A stretch of DNA of 64,000 bases from Mesorhizobium sp. LMG 17147 (GTDB lineage Bacteria; Pseudomonadota; Alphaproteobacteria; Rhizobiales; Rhizobiaceae), in assembly GCF_024297145.1 (NCBI RefSeq), contig NZ_JANCTC010000022.1, positions 1 through 64,000 of the forward strand, given 5' to 3'. Both the position numbers and the translations under genes were made by a program. Under the pieces are notes generated by a model. The model was not told the DNA's origin. It worked only from the letters and a program-made list of their open reading frames with translations, and ran no database searches. Shown here one piece after another: positions 52,487 through 60,210 of the stretch; positions within the stretch are counted from its first letter, which is position 1, and every line of letters starts with the position of its first letter.

Positions 52487-54709
52487 TCAGGCGGCTGCGC
52501 TCAGTCCCAGCCTCTCGAGCGCCAGCTTTCTAGTCGAGACATAGTCGGTCTTGCCGGAGCCCAGCACCGGGATCTCTTCGACCTTGACGATGTCGTTCGG
52601 CACCATCAGTTCGGCCGCCCCGGCTTTTTTGCCGAATTCGCGCAATTCGTCGGGATCTGCATTATCGGCGGTGGTGACCAGAACGAGGCGCTCGCCGCGC
52701 CGCTTGTCCGGCACTGCCACCACGGCGTGATGCTCTTCCGGCCACAGCGACTGCACCAGCATCTCGACCGCACCAAGCGATACCATCTCGCCGGCTATCT
52801 TGGCGAAGCGCTTGGCGCGGCCGCGAATGGTGATGAAGCCTTCGCGATCGACCGAAACGATATCGCCGGTGTCGTGCCAGCCTTCGAGCGGCTGCAGCTC
52901 GCCCGGCCTATCGGCGGTCATGTAGCCCATCATCAGGTTCGGCCCGTCGAGCCACAGCCGGCCGGCGTCGCTAATGCCTTTGACCGGTTCGAGTTTCATG
53001 CGCATGGCCGGCAGCAGCCGCCCGACCGTCCCGTCGCGGCCGTGGATGGCAGTGTTGACGGCAACCACCGGTGCGGCCTTGGTCAAGCCAAAACCTTCGA
53101 TGATCTCGGCCTGGAAGCGCTCACGGTAAACCCGGCGCGTCTCCGGCTTCACTGCCTCGGCACCGGCGACGACGAAGCGCAGGCTGGAAAAATCGCCGTC
53201 CTTGGCGGTGCGGGCATAGTTGGCGAGGAACGTGTCGGTGCCGAACATCACCGTTGGCCGGACCTTGCGCGCCACCTCCGGAATAAGTTTGTAGTGGAGC
53301 GGTGACGGGTAGAGGAACAGCTTTACTCCGGTGACCAGGGGCAGGATGGTGCCGCCGGTCAACCCGAACGAGTGGAACACCGGCAGCACGTTTAGCAGGA
53401 TGTCGGCAGGCGAGATGGTGATGCGGGCTTCCGCCTGCATCGCATTGGCAAGAAGGTTCCGGTGCGACAGCACCACGGCCTTGGGCGTGCCTTCCGAGCC
53501 GGAGGTGAACAGGATCACCGCCGGCTTGGCCGCATCCTGGCGCTGCAGCGGCCAGCGCCACAGCAAGGCGGCTGCGGCCTTGTCCAGCACGGTCACGCTT
53601 GCGCGAACATCCTCCAGCCACAACAGTTTCGCCCCGCCTTTTTCCACCGCCTCGACGATGTCGGCGAGGTTGGCCTTTTCGACAAAGGCGCGTGAGGAGA
53701 CCACGGTGCGGATCATCGCCGTGCGGACGGCGGCGGTGACGCTGGCCGGGCCGGCGGTATAGTTGATCATTGCTGCCACCCGCGCAGCCGACAAAAGTCC
53801 GACGAACGACAGCACGACGCCATTGGCGTTGGGCAGGAGCAGCCCAACCGCTTCGCCCGGCGCTGTAATTGCCTCGAAGCGGTGGCCCAAAACCCTGGCG
53901 CCGATGAACATTTTCCGGTAGCTCAGCGCGCCACCAATGACGTCCTCGACAATTGGATGCGAAGCGCCAACCCGGTCGGCGGCATCGCGCATGGCAAGAA
54001 ACAGGCCGCGATCGAGATCGTTGCCGAAAAGCCTGGCCTCAGCGAAGCGATCGAACAACGCATTTGTGTTGGAGGCCTGATCGGGATTCCGCGCCACCAG
54101 CTCGGCAATGGTCATCGGCTCCAGCACGCTGATCGACAGCTGCGGAAACCAGTGGCGGGGCGCCTTGTCCGCCGGCGTCAGTGAAGCCGGCAGGCTGCGT
54201 GCGCCGGCAACGAAGATCGGCACGATGCGCGCGTCGGCCTGCATGGCGATACGGGTGATGGCGCGAAACAACCGAAACGACTTGACGTCGGGCTCGACCG
54301 CATCCGGCAGGTAAACGGCGAGCCGGCCCTTGCCCTTCAGCACCCGCACCAATCTGCGGCTGACGAAGACATGCTCGGCGTTGAAGGCGATGGTGCGGCC
54401 GAGCTCACGCCACGGCTCCAGCCACGGCGACCTGGCCGAAGCCTGGTCGAGGATGTGCAGCGTGTCCTCCGGCAGCAGCGACAGCATCAGCGCCGGCTCG
54501 ATGCGTGACTGATGCCAAACGACGTAGATGACCGGGGCCGCCGACTTGCGGGCAATCTTGATGCGCTCGTCGCTGATCCGGTAGGCGAGCTTGAACGGCA
54601 CGTAGAGCAGCGCCTGGCTCAAACGCAGGCCGAGGCGGAACGTCTCCACCACGCCGATCAGCAGCCAGGCCGCGACAAGACCCGCAAGCAGCGCCAGTGT
54701 CAGGATCAT
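52487..54709 (-). CDS. acyltransferase / AMP-dependent acyl ligase fusion (Aas-like)
   Basis: The 740-residue protein has an N-terminal TM segment and a PlsC-like domain (VVWHQSRIEPALM to about 230). An AMP-binding acyl ligase follows: FTSGSEGTPKAVVLSHRNLL (P-loop), EGFGLTKAAPV, WHDTGDIV and the final Lys in GSGKTDYVSTRKL. This is the layout of Aas, which acylates lysophospholipids using acyl-ACP. The acyltransferase box is HX4E (HQSRIE) rather than the usual HX4D. ATG 54709 is preceded by GGGAGA. It sits next to psd-pssA. Confidence 0.88.
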   Translation of the reverse strand: MILTLALLAGLVAAWLLIGVVETFRLGLRLSQALLYVPFKLAYRISDERIKIARKSAAPVIYVVWHQSRIEPALMLSLLPEDTLHILDQASARSPWLEPWRELGRTIAFNAEHVFVSRRLVRVLKGKGRLAVYLPDAVEPDVKSFRLFRAITRIAMQADARIVPIFVAGARSLPASLTPADKAPRHWFPQLSISVLEPMTIAELVARNPDQASNTNALFDRFAEARLFGNDLDRGLFLAMRDAADRVGASHPIVEDVIGGALSYRKMFIGARVLGHRFEAITAPGEAVGLLLPNANGVVLSFVGLLSAARVAAMINYTAGPASVTAAVRTAMIRTVVSSRAFVEKANLADIVEAVEKGGAKLLWLEDVRASVTVLDKAAAALLWRWPLQRQDAAKPAVILFTSGSEGTPKAVVLSHRNLLANAMQAEARITISPADILLNVLPVFHSFGLTGGTILPLVTGVKLFLYPSPLHYKLIPEVARKVRPTVMFGTDTFLANYARTAKDGDFSSLRFVVAGAEAVKPETRRVYRERFQAEIIEGFGLTKAAPVVAVNTAIHGRDGTVGRLLPAMRMKLEPVKGISDAGRLWLDGPNLMMGYMTADRPGELQPLEGWHDTGDIVSVDREGFITIRGRAKRFAKIAGEMVSLGAVEMLVQSLWPEEHHAVVAVPDKRRGERLVLVTTADNADPDELREFGKKAGAAELMVPNDIVKVEEIPVLGSGKTDYVSTRKLALERLGLSAAA

Positions 54710-54848
54710 CGCCGCATCTCCCAACAATCTCACGTCACGGCTCTTCAGTGGCCGCTTCGGGTGAGAACCTAGCCGAAGTTGGATCAACGTCAATGCGGCT
54801 CCATTTTCCTTTTCTCCTGTCATCCCTGGATTCGGCTGCCTATCGCAG

Positions 54849-55256
54849 CTACGCCGCTTTCATCCTTCCGCTGATGAAGCGGAATTCCTGCGTCTTGCCG
54901 CCAAAGCCATAGGCCGCCGCAGGCACTTCATGCACGAGGGCGTAGCTTTCCTCATGCACCTTGCCCAGAAGCCGGCCGAATGCGGCAAAAATTGCCTGCA
55001 GATACGCCTCCAGCTCGAGCTTGGTGTTGGTGCCGTCGACAACCTTGATGTCGAGCCAAGCCGTGTTGGCGCCATGCTCGGCCAGCGACTTGCCGCCGGC
55101 GAACCAGTGCTCGGGGTCGTGATAGGAAATGGCAACAGCTGTAATCGTTGCGTCTTTGCGCAGATGCATGGCCGTCAGTTCAGTTACCTCCTTGGCAATG
55201 GCGGCTGACAAACCGGTGTCGGGTTTGCCGGTAACGCTGACATTGATGATCGGCAT
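54849..55256 (-). CDS. tautomerase family protein
   Basis: A 135-residue protein starting MPIINVSVTGKPDTGLSAAIAKEVTELTA. Pro2 after Met removal is the catalytic base in 4-oxalocrotonate tautomerase-like enzymes. The fold repeats as two beta-alpha-beta units (TAVAISYHDPEHWFAGG..., NTAWLDIKVVDGTNT). ATG 55256 has GAGGAG upstream. It is divergent from a LysR gene with an operator-like dyad between, so LysR control is likely. Confidence 0.88.
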   Translation of the reverse strand: MPIINVSVTGKPDTGLSAAIAKEVTELTAMHLRKDATITAVAISYHDPEHWFAGGKSLAEHGANTAWLDIKVVDGTNTKLELEAYLQAIFAAFGRLLGKVHEESYALVHEVPAAAYGFGGKTQEFRFISGRMKAA

Positions 55257-55321
55257 GTTTCTTCTCCTCGGCTTCAAGCGGCGTCTCTTCGCCGTCGAGA
55301 AAATCATGCCATCGTTCTTTG

Positions 55322-55347
55322 ATCAGAAAAATCGAATTGTTTCTGAT
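55322..55347. promoter_or_regulatory. 26-bp dyad operator between tautomerase and lysR
   Basis: ATCAGAAA-N10-TTTCTGAT is a perfect 8-bp inverted repeat in the 114-bp divergent spacer, starting about 24 bp before the lysR ATG. Its length and symmetry fit a LysR-type recognition site. The gene pair divergent around such a dyad is the classical LysR arrangement. Confidence 0.7.
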
Positions 55348-55370
55348 AAACACTTTGATAGTATCGAATT

Positions 55371-56225
55371 ATGCAGGTGTTCGATCCCGACCTCCTCAAG
55401 ACTTTCCTCGCTTTCGTCGATGGCGGTTCCCTGGCGCGGGCTGCGTCGATCGTCGGCCGCTCGCCGTCCGCAGTGACCGCGCAGATGCAGCGGCTGGAGG
55501 ATGTTGTCGGCGAAGCGCTGCTGGTACCGCAGGGGCGAGGACGCGGCCTGACGCCGGCAGGCGAGGATCTGGTCGGCCACGCGCGTCGCATCCTTGCCGC
55601 GCACCGCGAGGCGTGGCTGGCCCTCAAAGGGGCGCGTGCCGACGGGCGCGTCGCCATCGGCACCACGCAGGATTTCGCCGACAGCGGCTTGCCGCAGCTT
55701 CTCAGGGCTTTCGCTGTCAGCCATCCGCGCGTCCGGATCGAATTGCGCGTCGGCCGTTCCGCCGAACTGGCGCAGGCTTTGCAGGCCGGCGCCCTTGATC
55801 TGGCCATTGCCATGCGGCAGGTGCCGACACGCGATGAAGTCGGCGTGCTCAAGGAACCAATGATCTGGCTTTGCTCACAGAATGGGCTGGCCACCCGCCA
55901 CGACGAACTGCCCTTGGCACTGCTCGATCCTCATTGCGGGTTTCGCGAAGCGGCGACCAGTACACTCGATGCGGCCGGCCGTCGCTACCGTATTGCTGCC
56001 GGCAGCGCCAGCCTTGCCGGCCTGCGCACGGCAGTGCACGCCGGCATCGCCTTGACGTTGAGGACGGCGCGCTTCGCTCATTCCGGCATCGTCGAGGCGC
56101 CGCGCGATCTTGATCTGCCGCCAGTGCCGGTCGCCGAATTCGCCATCCGCTTGCGTGAGGATGCCGATCGACCAGCGCAGGATCTGGCCGCGTTGTTCAG
56201 CGGCAACCTGGCCTTGGCCAACTGA
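55371..56225 (+). CDS. LysR-family transcriptional regulator
   Basis: A 284-residue regulator with an N-terminal winged helix (LLKTFLAFVDGGSLARAASIVGRSPSAVTAQMQRLEDVVGEALL). The co-inducer domain follows with RVAIGTTQDFADSGLPQLLRAF and VRIELRVGRSAELAQALQAGALDLAIA. It has the standard family length. It faces the tautomerase gene, with the dyad above between them. The effector is unknown. Confidence 0.93.
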   Translation: MQVFDPDLLKTFLAFVDGGSLARAASIVGRSPSAVTAQMQRLEDVVGEALLVPQGRGRGLTPAGEDLVGHARRILAAHREAWLALKGARADGRVAIGTTQDFADSGLPQLLRAFAVSHPRVRIELRVGRSAELAQALQAGALDLAIAMRQVPTRDEVGVLKEPMIWLCSQNGLATRHDELPLALLDPHCGFREAATSTLDAAGRRYRIAAGSASLAGLRTAVHAGIALTLRTARFAHSGIVEAPRDLDLPPVPVAEFAIRLREDADRPAQDLAALFSGNLALAN

Positions 56226-56236
56226 GCCAGAAAGAA

Positions 56237-56330
56237 AAAGCCGACCTTGCGGTCGGCTCTGAGTAGGACGGGCCGAGGGGTTTGGGGGGACTTGGGGTGG
56301 CCCGTCGCAGCCATAATGACTGAGCCCTAT
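56237..56330 (-). ncRNA. candidate small RNA or structured 3' leader (minus strand)
   Basis: Leftward from about 56330 lies GGGCTCAG, then an 8-bp stem GACGGGCC/GGCCCGTC whose 24-nt loop is C-rich (runs of 4-6 C), then the U-tailed terminator stem. A TTGAAA -35-like word lies at 56346-56351, with a weak -10. Two stems, a C-rich single-stranded loop and a U-tail are the form of rhizobial trans-acting small RNAs that pair with ribosome binding sites. Identity with a known family is not claimed. Confidence 0.45.
56239..56258 (-). terminator. rho-independent terminator, minus strand
   Basis: On the minus strand AGCCGACC-GCAA-GGTCGGCT forms a perfect 8-bp stem with a tetraloop, followed by TTTTTCTTTC. 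It ends transcripts running leftward from the EamA gene or from a small RNA in between. Confidence 0.85.
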
Positions 56331-56419
56331 GATGGTTCCATGACTTTTCAAATTTATTTTGAGGAACGGACTTCTCGTGATCGGACCGCCAACTCGCCCT
56401 CGGACGCGGCGAGGATTGG

Positions 56420-57328
56420 TCATGCATCCGCTGCGCGCTGCCTGGCCATCAACCAGTCTCGGCCGGCGTGAGCGAACACCGCGCAAAGCACGATGGCCCC
56501 GCCGAGCATGCTGGCTGCCGGCGGGATCTCCGCGAGGAACAGGAAGGCAAACAGGATCGCGAATGGCACTTCGGCCGAGCCCAGCAATCCTGACTCGGCC
56601 GCCGGAATAAGCCGGGTGCCCTCCGTCCACAGGATCGAGGCCAGCGCGAACGAGGCGCCGAAGGTGGCTAGAAGCACAGCGTCCCTGGCCGAGACGGCCA
56701 GCGGATCGGTGATGAGCCAGCCGAGCACGAACAGGAGGAACGCCGACACGGCACCCGCCCACACCACCGGCGTGTCGCGGAAGGCCCGCACCATGATCAT
56801 GTAGAGCGCGCTGCCGATCGTCATCAGCAGCGCCAACCCGTCGCCGAACAGATGGCCGGTGCCGAAGCCGGACCAGACCATGATCGCCACACCGCACAGT
56901 GACACGGCGGCGGCGGCAAGCGTCTGCAGCCGGAACGGCTCGCGGACCAGCATGAAGGCAAGCAGCGCGGTGACGAAGGGTGCGGTGGCGTAGATGATCG
57001 CGACATTGGCGACAAAGGTGAACTTGAACGCCGAGATGAAGGCGATGCTGGCGAGCGCGCCCTCGATCGCCAGCAGCCAGCCGCGCCAGCCGAGCCGCAG
57101 GCTGTCGCGACCGCCGGAGCGCTGGCGACGCCATAGCACATAAAGGCTGATCAGGATCGAGCCGACGAAGCCGCGCCAGCAGGTGATGGTCAGCGGGTCG
57201 GCATGGATCGATTTGGTCAGCACGCCGGTGAGGCCGAAGACGGCCGCCGATGCCGAGACCAGGATGATGCCGAGGGTACGTTCGCGGGCGCTTTCCACTG
57301 TGCCTGACATGTCCAGCGATTCCGTCAT
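56420..57328 (-). CDS. EamA-family drug/metabolite transporter
   Basis: A 302-residue ten-helix DMT transporter with two EamA halves (FGLTGVLTKSIHADPLTITCWRGFVG... and TFGASFALASILWTEGTRLIPAAESGLLGSAEVPFAILFAFLFLAEIP). This group often exports amino acids or other small metabolites; the substrate is unknown. The ATG follows the stop of a 47-codon open frame by one base. A later ATG at residue 7 is also possible. Confidence 0.9.
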   Translation of the reverse strand: MTESLDMSGTVESARERTLGIILVSASAAVFGLTGVLTKSIHADPLTITCWRGFVGSILISLYVLWRRQRSGGRDSLRLGWRGWLLAIEGALASIAFISAFKFTFVANVAIIYATAPFVTALLAFMLVREPFRLQTLAAAAVSLCGVAIMVWSGFGTGHLFGDGLALLMTIGSALYMIMVRAFRDTPVVWAGAVSAFLLFVLGWLITDPLAVSARDAVLLATFGASFALASILWTEGTRLIPAAESGLLGSAEVPFAILFAFLFLAEIPPAASMLGGAIVLCAVFAHAGRDWLMARQRAADA

Positions 57329-57656
57329 TTCACCAGCTTACGCTGCCCCATCCTGACACCATAGTGTCAGCTTGATCGAGGCGTCGTGCATCGAAACAGC
57401 AGACGGCAGCGCCGTTGAACAGGATGCCCGCAAGAACCCTTTCGCGGGTTTCCAGGATGGCGATATCGGCCATATGTCCGGCGGCCTTACGAATGTGTTG
57501 CGAGAGAGGGTGTGAAGGCGTTGGATGTCGGGCACCCGTACCGTCAGGCTATACGGGCGAAACCCTGCCAAGCGCTACGCCAGCGGGGACTTGCGTTTGG
57601 GGCAGGCGACACCGCCGTTAAGCGGCGAAGCCAGACAACTATGGGAGAGAAATGAA
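57329..57656. other. 328-bp divergent spacer between EamA and OsmC genes
   Basis: No confident gene. A perfect dyad, CTGACAC-CATA-GTGTCAG (57353-57370), lies 25 bp upstream of the EamA start and may be an operator. A 47-codon minus-strand frame (57330-57473, starting MADIAILETRERV) ends one base before the EamA ATG and spans the dyad. It could be a coupled leader peptide or chance. No promoter stands out for osmC. Confidence 0.45.
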
Positions 57657-58163
57657 ATGGACGCGATCGCATTGAAGGCCATGCAGGCGCCGCTGAAGGA
57701 GGCCTATCGCGACGACGCCTCGCGCGCGCTGATTACCCTCAGGGCCAAGGGCTCGATCGACGACCAATCGATCGCCTGCAAGGTCGAGACGGGCAGGGCG
57801 ATTGCCATTGCGGGGCTGCATCCGGCGACCGGCGGCACCGGGCTCGAACTCTGCTCCGGCGACATGCTGCTGGAGGCGCTGGTGGCTTGCGCCGGTGTCA
57901 CGCTGAAGGCAGTGGCGACGGCGCTGGAATTCAAGCTTGGGGCCGCCACGGTGGAAGCCGAAGGCGATCTCGACTTTCGCGGCACGCTTGGCGTGGCGAG
58001 GGATGCGCCGGTTGGCTTCCGCGCCATCCGGCTGACATTTGGGCTCGACACCGACGAACCGCAGGAGCGCATCGATGCGCTGCTCAAGCTAACCGAGCGC
58101 TACTGCGTGGTGTTTCAGACCATCAGCCAGAAGCCGGAGCTGACGGTCAGCGCGCGACGCTGA
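57657..58163 (+). CDS. OsmC family protein
   Basis: OsmC-type proteins reduce organic hydroperoxides with a Cys pair. The 168-residue protein has PATGGTGLELCSGDMLLEALVACAGVTLKAVA, which supplies the first Cys-containing helix pattern, and RYCVVFQTISQKPELTVS, the second conserved Cys motif. Spacing fits peroxidase-type members. ATG 57657 has GGGAGAG upstream. It stands alone. Confidence 0.88.
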   Translation: MDAIALKAMQAPLKEAYRDDASRALITLRAKGSIDDQSIACKVETGRAIAIAGLHPATGGTGLELCSGDMLLEALVACAGVTLKAVATALEFKLGAATVEAEGDLDFRGTLGVARDAPVGFRAIRLTFGLDTDEPQERIDALLKLTERYCVVFQTISQKPELTVSARR

Positions 58164-58164
58164 C

Positions 58165-58320
58165 GATCTCCCCCTTGAGGGTCCCTCAGGGTGGAGATGT
58201 CGCCGAAGGCGACAGAGGGTTGTCTCGCGTGAAGCGCCAACCGCTGCAGCAGGCCGAGCGCGGTCGGACCAGCCTGGCCTGTCGGCCATGTCCCCCCAGG
58301 GTCCCTCGAGGGGGAGATCA
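58165..58320. repeat. Mesorhizobium-type palindromic element, about 156 bp
   Basis: The outer ends GATCTCCCCCTTGAGGG and CCCTCGAGGGGGAGATC form an inverted repeat. Inside, GTCGCC-GAA-GGCGAC (58199-58213) is a second hairpin followed by AGAGGG, the same block order as at 358-400. No transposase is present, so it is a MITE-like or REP-like repeat. It abuts the OsmC stop on one side and the next gene's stop on the other. Confidence 0.75.
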
Positions 58321-58327
58321 CGTTCTC

Positions 58328-58549
58328 CTACTGCGCCGACGGCTCCTCGGCGTCGCCCTCGTCGGCGAAGGGCGAGGCGCTCGGCACGCACTGCACCGAC
58401 CAGCCGGCCGGCGTCGGTTGCTTCTGGTATTCGGTTATGGCGAAGGCGCACTGTTCGCGGGTGTCGAATGTGCTGGGCAGCACGACCATGCCGCCTTGCG
58501 GGCCGGCGATCACCAGATACCAGACTAACGCTACGCTCGGTGCCGCCAT
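58328..58549 (-). CDS. small hypothetical protein (73 aa)
   Basis: The protein begins MAAPSVALVWYLVIAGPQGGMVVLPSTF, followed by TREQCAFAITEYQKQP and a C-terminal VQCVPSASPFADEGDAEEPS. The N-terminal hydrophobic stretch could be a weak signal or anchor; two cysteines may pair. GAGGAAA precedes the ATG. Its C-terminal codons run up to the palindromic repeat. I do not recognise a family. Confidence 0.65.
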   Translation of the reverse strand: MAAPSVALVWYLVIAGPQGGMVVLPSTFDTREQCAFAITEYQKQPTPAGWSVQCVPSASPFADEGDAEEPSAQ

Positions 58550-58685
58550 GAGTATTTCCTCGCTCTGCTTGTTTGGGAGTCGCACGATCCTAGCAACTCC
58601 GGCCCAGCGGCGAAAGCTGGGCCAAAGCGCGGCGTTAAGCCACGGCATCACAGCCGCGTGATGTCGGTCGTTTTCCGGCTGTGGT

Positions 58686-59315
58686 TCAGTTCACCGCAAA
58701 ACAATAGAACAGGCCGTCGCCGCCGGTGCCCTTCAGCGCCTCCTGGCTGCAGCCACCGCGTGACGCATGCGAGGAATTCCACGATTTGGCGGCTGCCGAA
58801 TCATCGAGGCCGGTACGATCGTGATGACCCATCATCGCCACACCTTCTGCTCCGCTCAGCGTCCAGTCGCCGCAGGTCTGGTCGGCTATTTTCGTGCCAT
58901 CCGGCTTGGAGCCGGTCAACACGTCGTGCCGGTTGGGCGTGTCGCCGCGTCCGTTGACCATTTGGCCCTTTTCGTCGAGTGCCGTCTGTTTGGTGATGGC
59001 GTTAGCATCGCTATGCAAGGAAGCGACATCATCGGCGATCTTGACGCCCTTGGCGTTGAACCACGGGCCTTTGCCGATACGGTCGCGTGCATCGGTATCG
59101 CTGGTCGAGAGATAAGCGCGCCATGTCTTGCCGGTAACGCCCGCGGCTTCGGCCAGTGAACTACAATGGGCGTCGGCGCCGGCCACACCGCCGAGATCGG
59201 CGCCTTTGCCGGAGCCGACGCTGGTGACGAAAAAGCTCATCGTTGCCTCCTGCGACGACGTGGCGCCGATCACTGCGAGCAGCGCGGTGGCAGTCAAGAA
59301 AAGCAGTCTCCGCAT
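58686..59315 (-). CDS. secreted lectin/endostatin-like protein
   Basis: The 209-residue protein starts with a signal peptide (MRRLLFLTATALLAVIGATS). Its domain reads MSFFVTSVGSGKGADLGGVAGADAHCSSLAEAAGVTGKTWRAYLSTSD, later TCGDWTLSGAEGVAMMGHHDRTG and GGCSQEALKGTGGDGLFYCFAVN. This resembles the bacterial relatives of the endostatin/C-type-lectin-like fold with conserved cysteines. A role at the cell surface is inferred. I chose ATG 59315 because it gives a clean signal peptide. Confidence 0.78.
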   Translation of the reverse strand: MRRLLFLTATALLAVIGATSSQEATMSFFVTSVGSGKGADLGGVAGADAHCSSLAEAAGVTGKTWRAYLSTSDTDARDRIGKGPWFNAKGVKIADDVASLHSDANAITKQTALDEKGQMVNGRGDTPNRHDVLTGSKPDGTKIADQTCGDWTLSGAEGVAMMGHHDRTGLDDSAAAKSWNSSHASRGGCSQEALKGTGGDGLFYCFAVN

Positions 59316-59395
59316 ATGGTCCTCCGTTCCTCGAATTGTGGCACCCGAATAACGTTGGTGCCGGCGCAATTCTTCCGGCAAAATGCGATGTGTGG

Positions 59396-60136
59396 CTACT
59401 CCGGCTGCCGGTAGGCGACAAAGCGATTGTGCTTGGCCTGGAAGATCAGCCCGGTCTCCTTGAGCGTAGGGCTGGCCAGCGGCACGATACGCTTGGCGAT
59501 CTCCGAAGGGTGCGGCAGTGTTTCAGGATCCTCGCCGGGTACGGCCTGCGCCCGCATCGCGGTGCGCGTTGCCCCGGGATCGGCGGCATTGACCCTGAGC
59601 GGCAGGTTTTCGGTCTCATGCGCCCATGAACGCGTCATGGCCTCGACCGCCGCCTTCGACGCCGCATAAGGCGCCCAGAAGGCGCGCGCGGAGTGGGCAA
59701 GGCTGGAGCTCAGCACGATAGCACGGCCGGCATCGGAAAGCCTGAGCAGCGGGTCGACCGAGCGGATCAGCCGCCATGTTGCGGTGACGTTGATGGTCAT
59801 CACCTTCTCGAAGGTCTTGGCCTCGACATGGCCGATCGGGGCGATGACGCCGAGCACAGCGGCGTTGGCGACCAGTATGTCGAGCTTGCCCCAGCGCTCG
59901 TGGATGGCGCCGCCCAGCCGGTCGATCCCCGCCATGTCGGCAAGATCGAGCGGGACCAGCGTCGCCTGCCCGCCGCCTGCCTTGATCTGGTCGTCGAGTT
60001 CTTCCAACCCGCCGACGGTGCGAGCAACTGCAATCACATGCGCACCGGCCGCGGCAAGCTCCCTGGCGATGAAATAGCCGATACCGCGCGAGGCGCCGGT
60101 GACGACCGCAACGCGGCCGGAGAGGTCAAGGCTCAT
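59396..60136 (-). CDS. SDR-family oxidoreductase
   Basis: A 246-residue short-chain dehydrogenase: VVTGASRGIGYFIARELAAAG for NAD(P) binding, LVANAAVLG, SSSLAHSARAFWAPYAASKAAVEAM with the Tyr-x3-Lys active site, and NAADPGATRTAM. The substrate is unknown. ATG 60136 fits the family N-terminus. It lies 74 bp after purF on the same strand. Confidence 0.92.
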   Translation of the reverse strand: MSLDLSGRVAVVTGASRGIGYFIARELAAAGAHVIAVARTVGGLEELDDQIKAGGGQATLVPLDLADMAGIDRLGGAIHERWGKLDILVANAAVLGVIAPIGHVEAKTFEKVMTINVTATWRLIRSVDPLLRLSDAGRAIVLSSSLAHSARAFWAPYAASKAAVEAMTRSWAHETENLPLRVNAADPGATRTAMRAQAVPGEDPETLPHPSEIAKRIVPLASPTLKETGLIFQAKHNRFVAYRQPE

Positions 60137-60210
60137 ACGATGGATTCCGACAGGCAAGGTGAAACCGCCGTAAGGGGCCAAGGGGACGGAGACAAACGGA
60201 CCGGCAAGGC

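Noticed and set aside
56275..56298. G-quadruplex on the plus strand
   Set aside because: The G runs can be explained as the loop of the minus-strand small-RNA hairpin, and only three separate runs of three or more G are clear.
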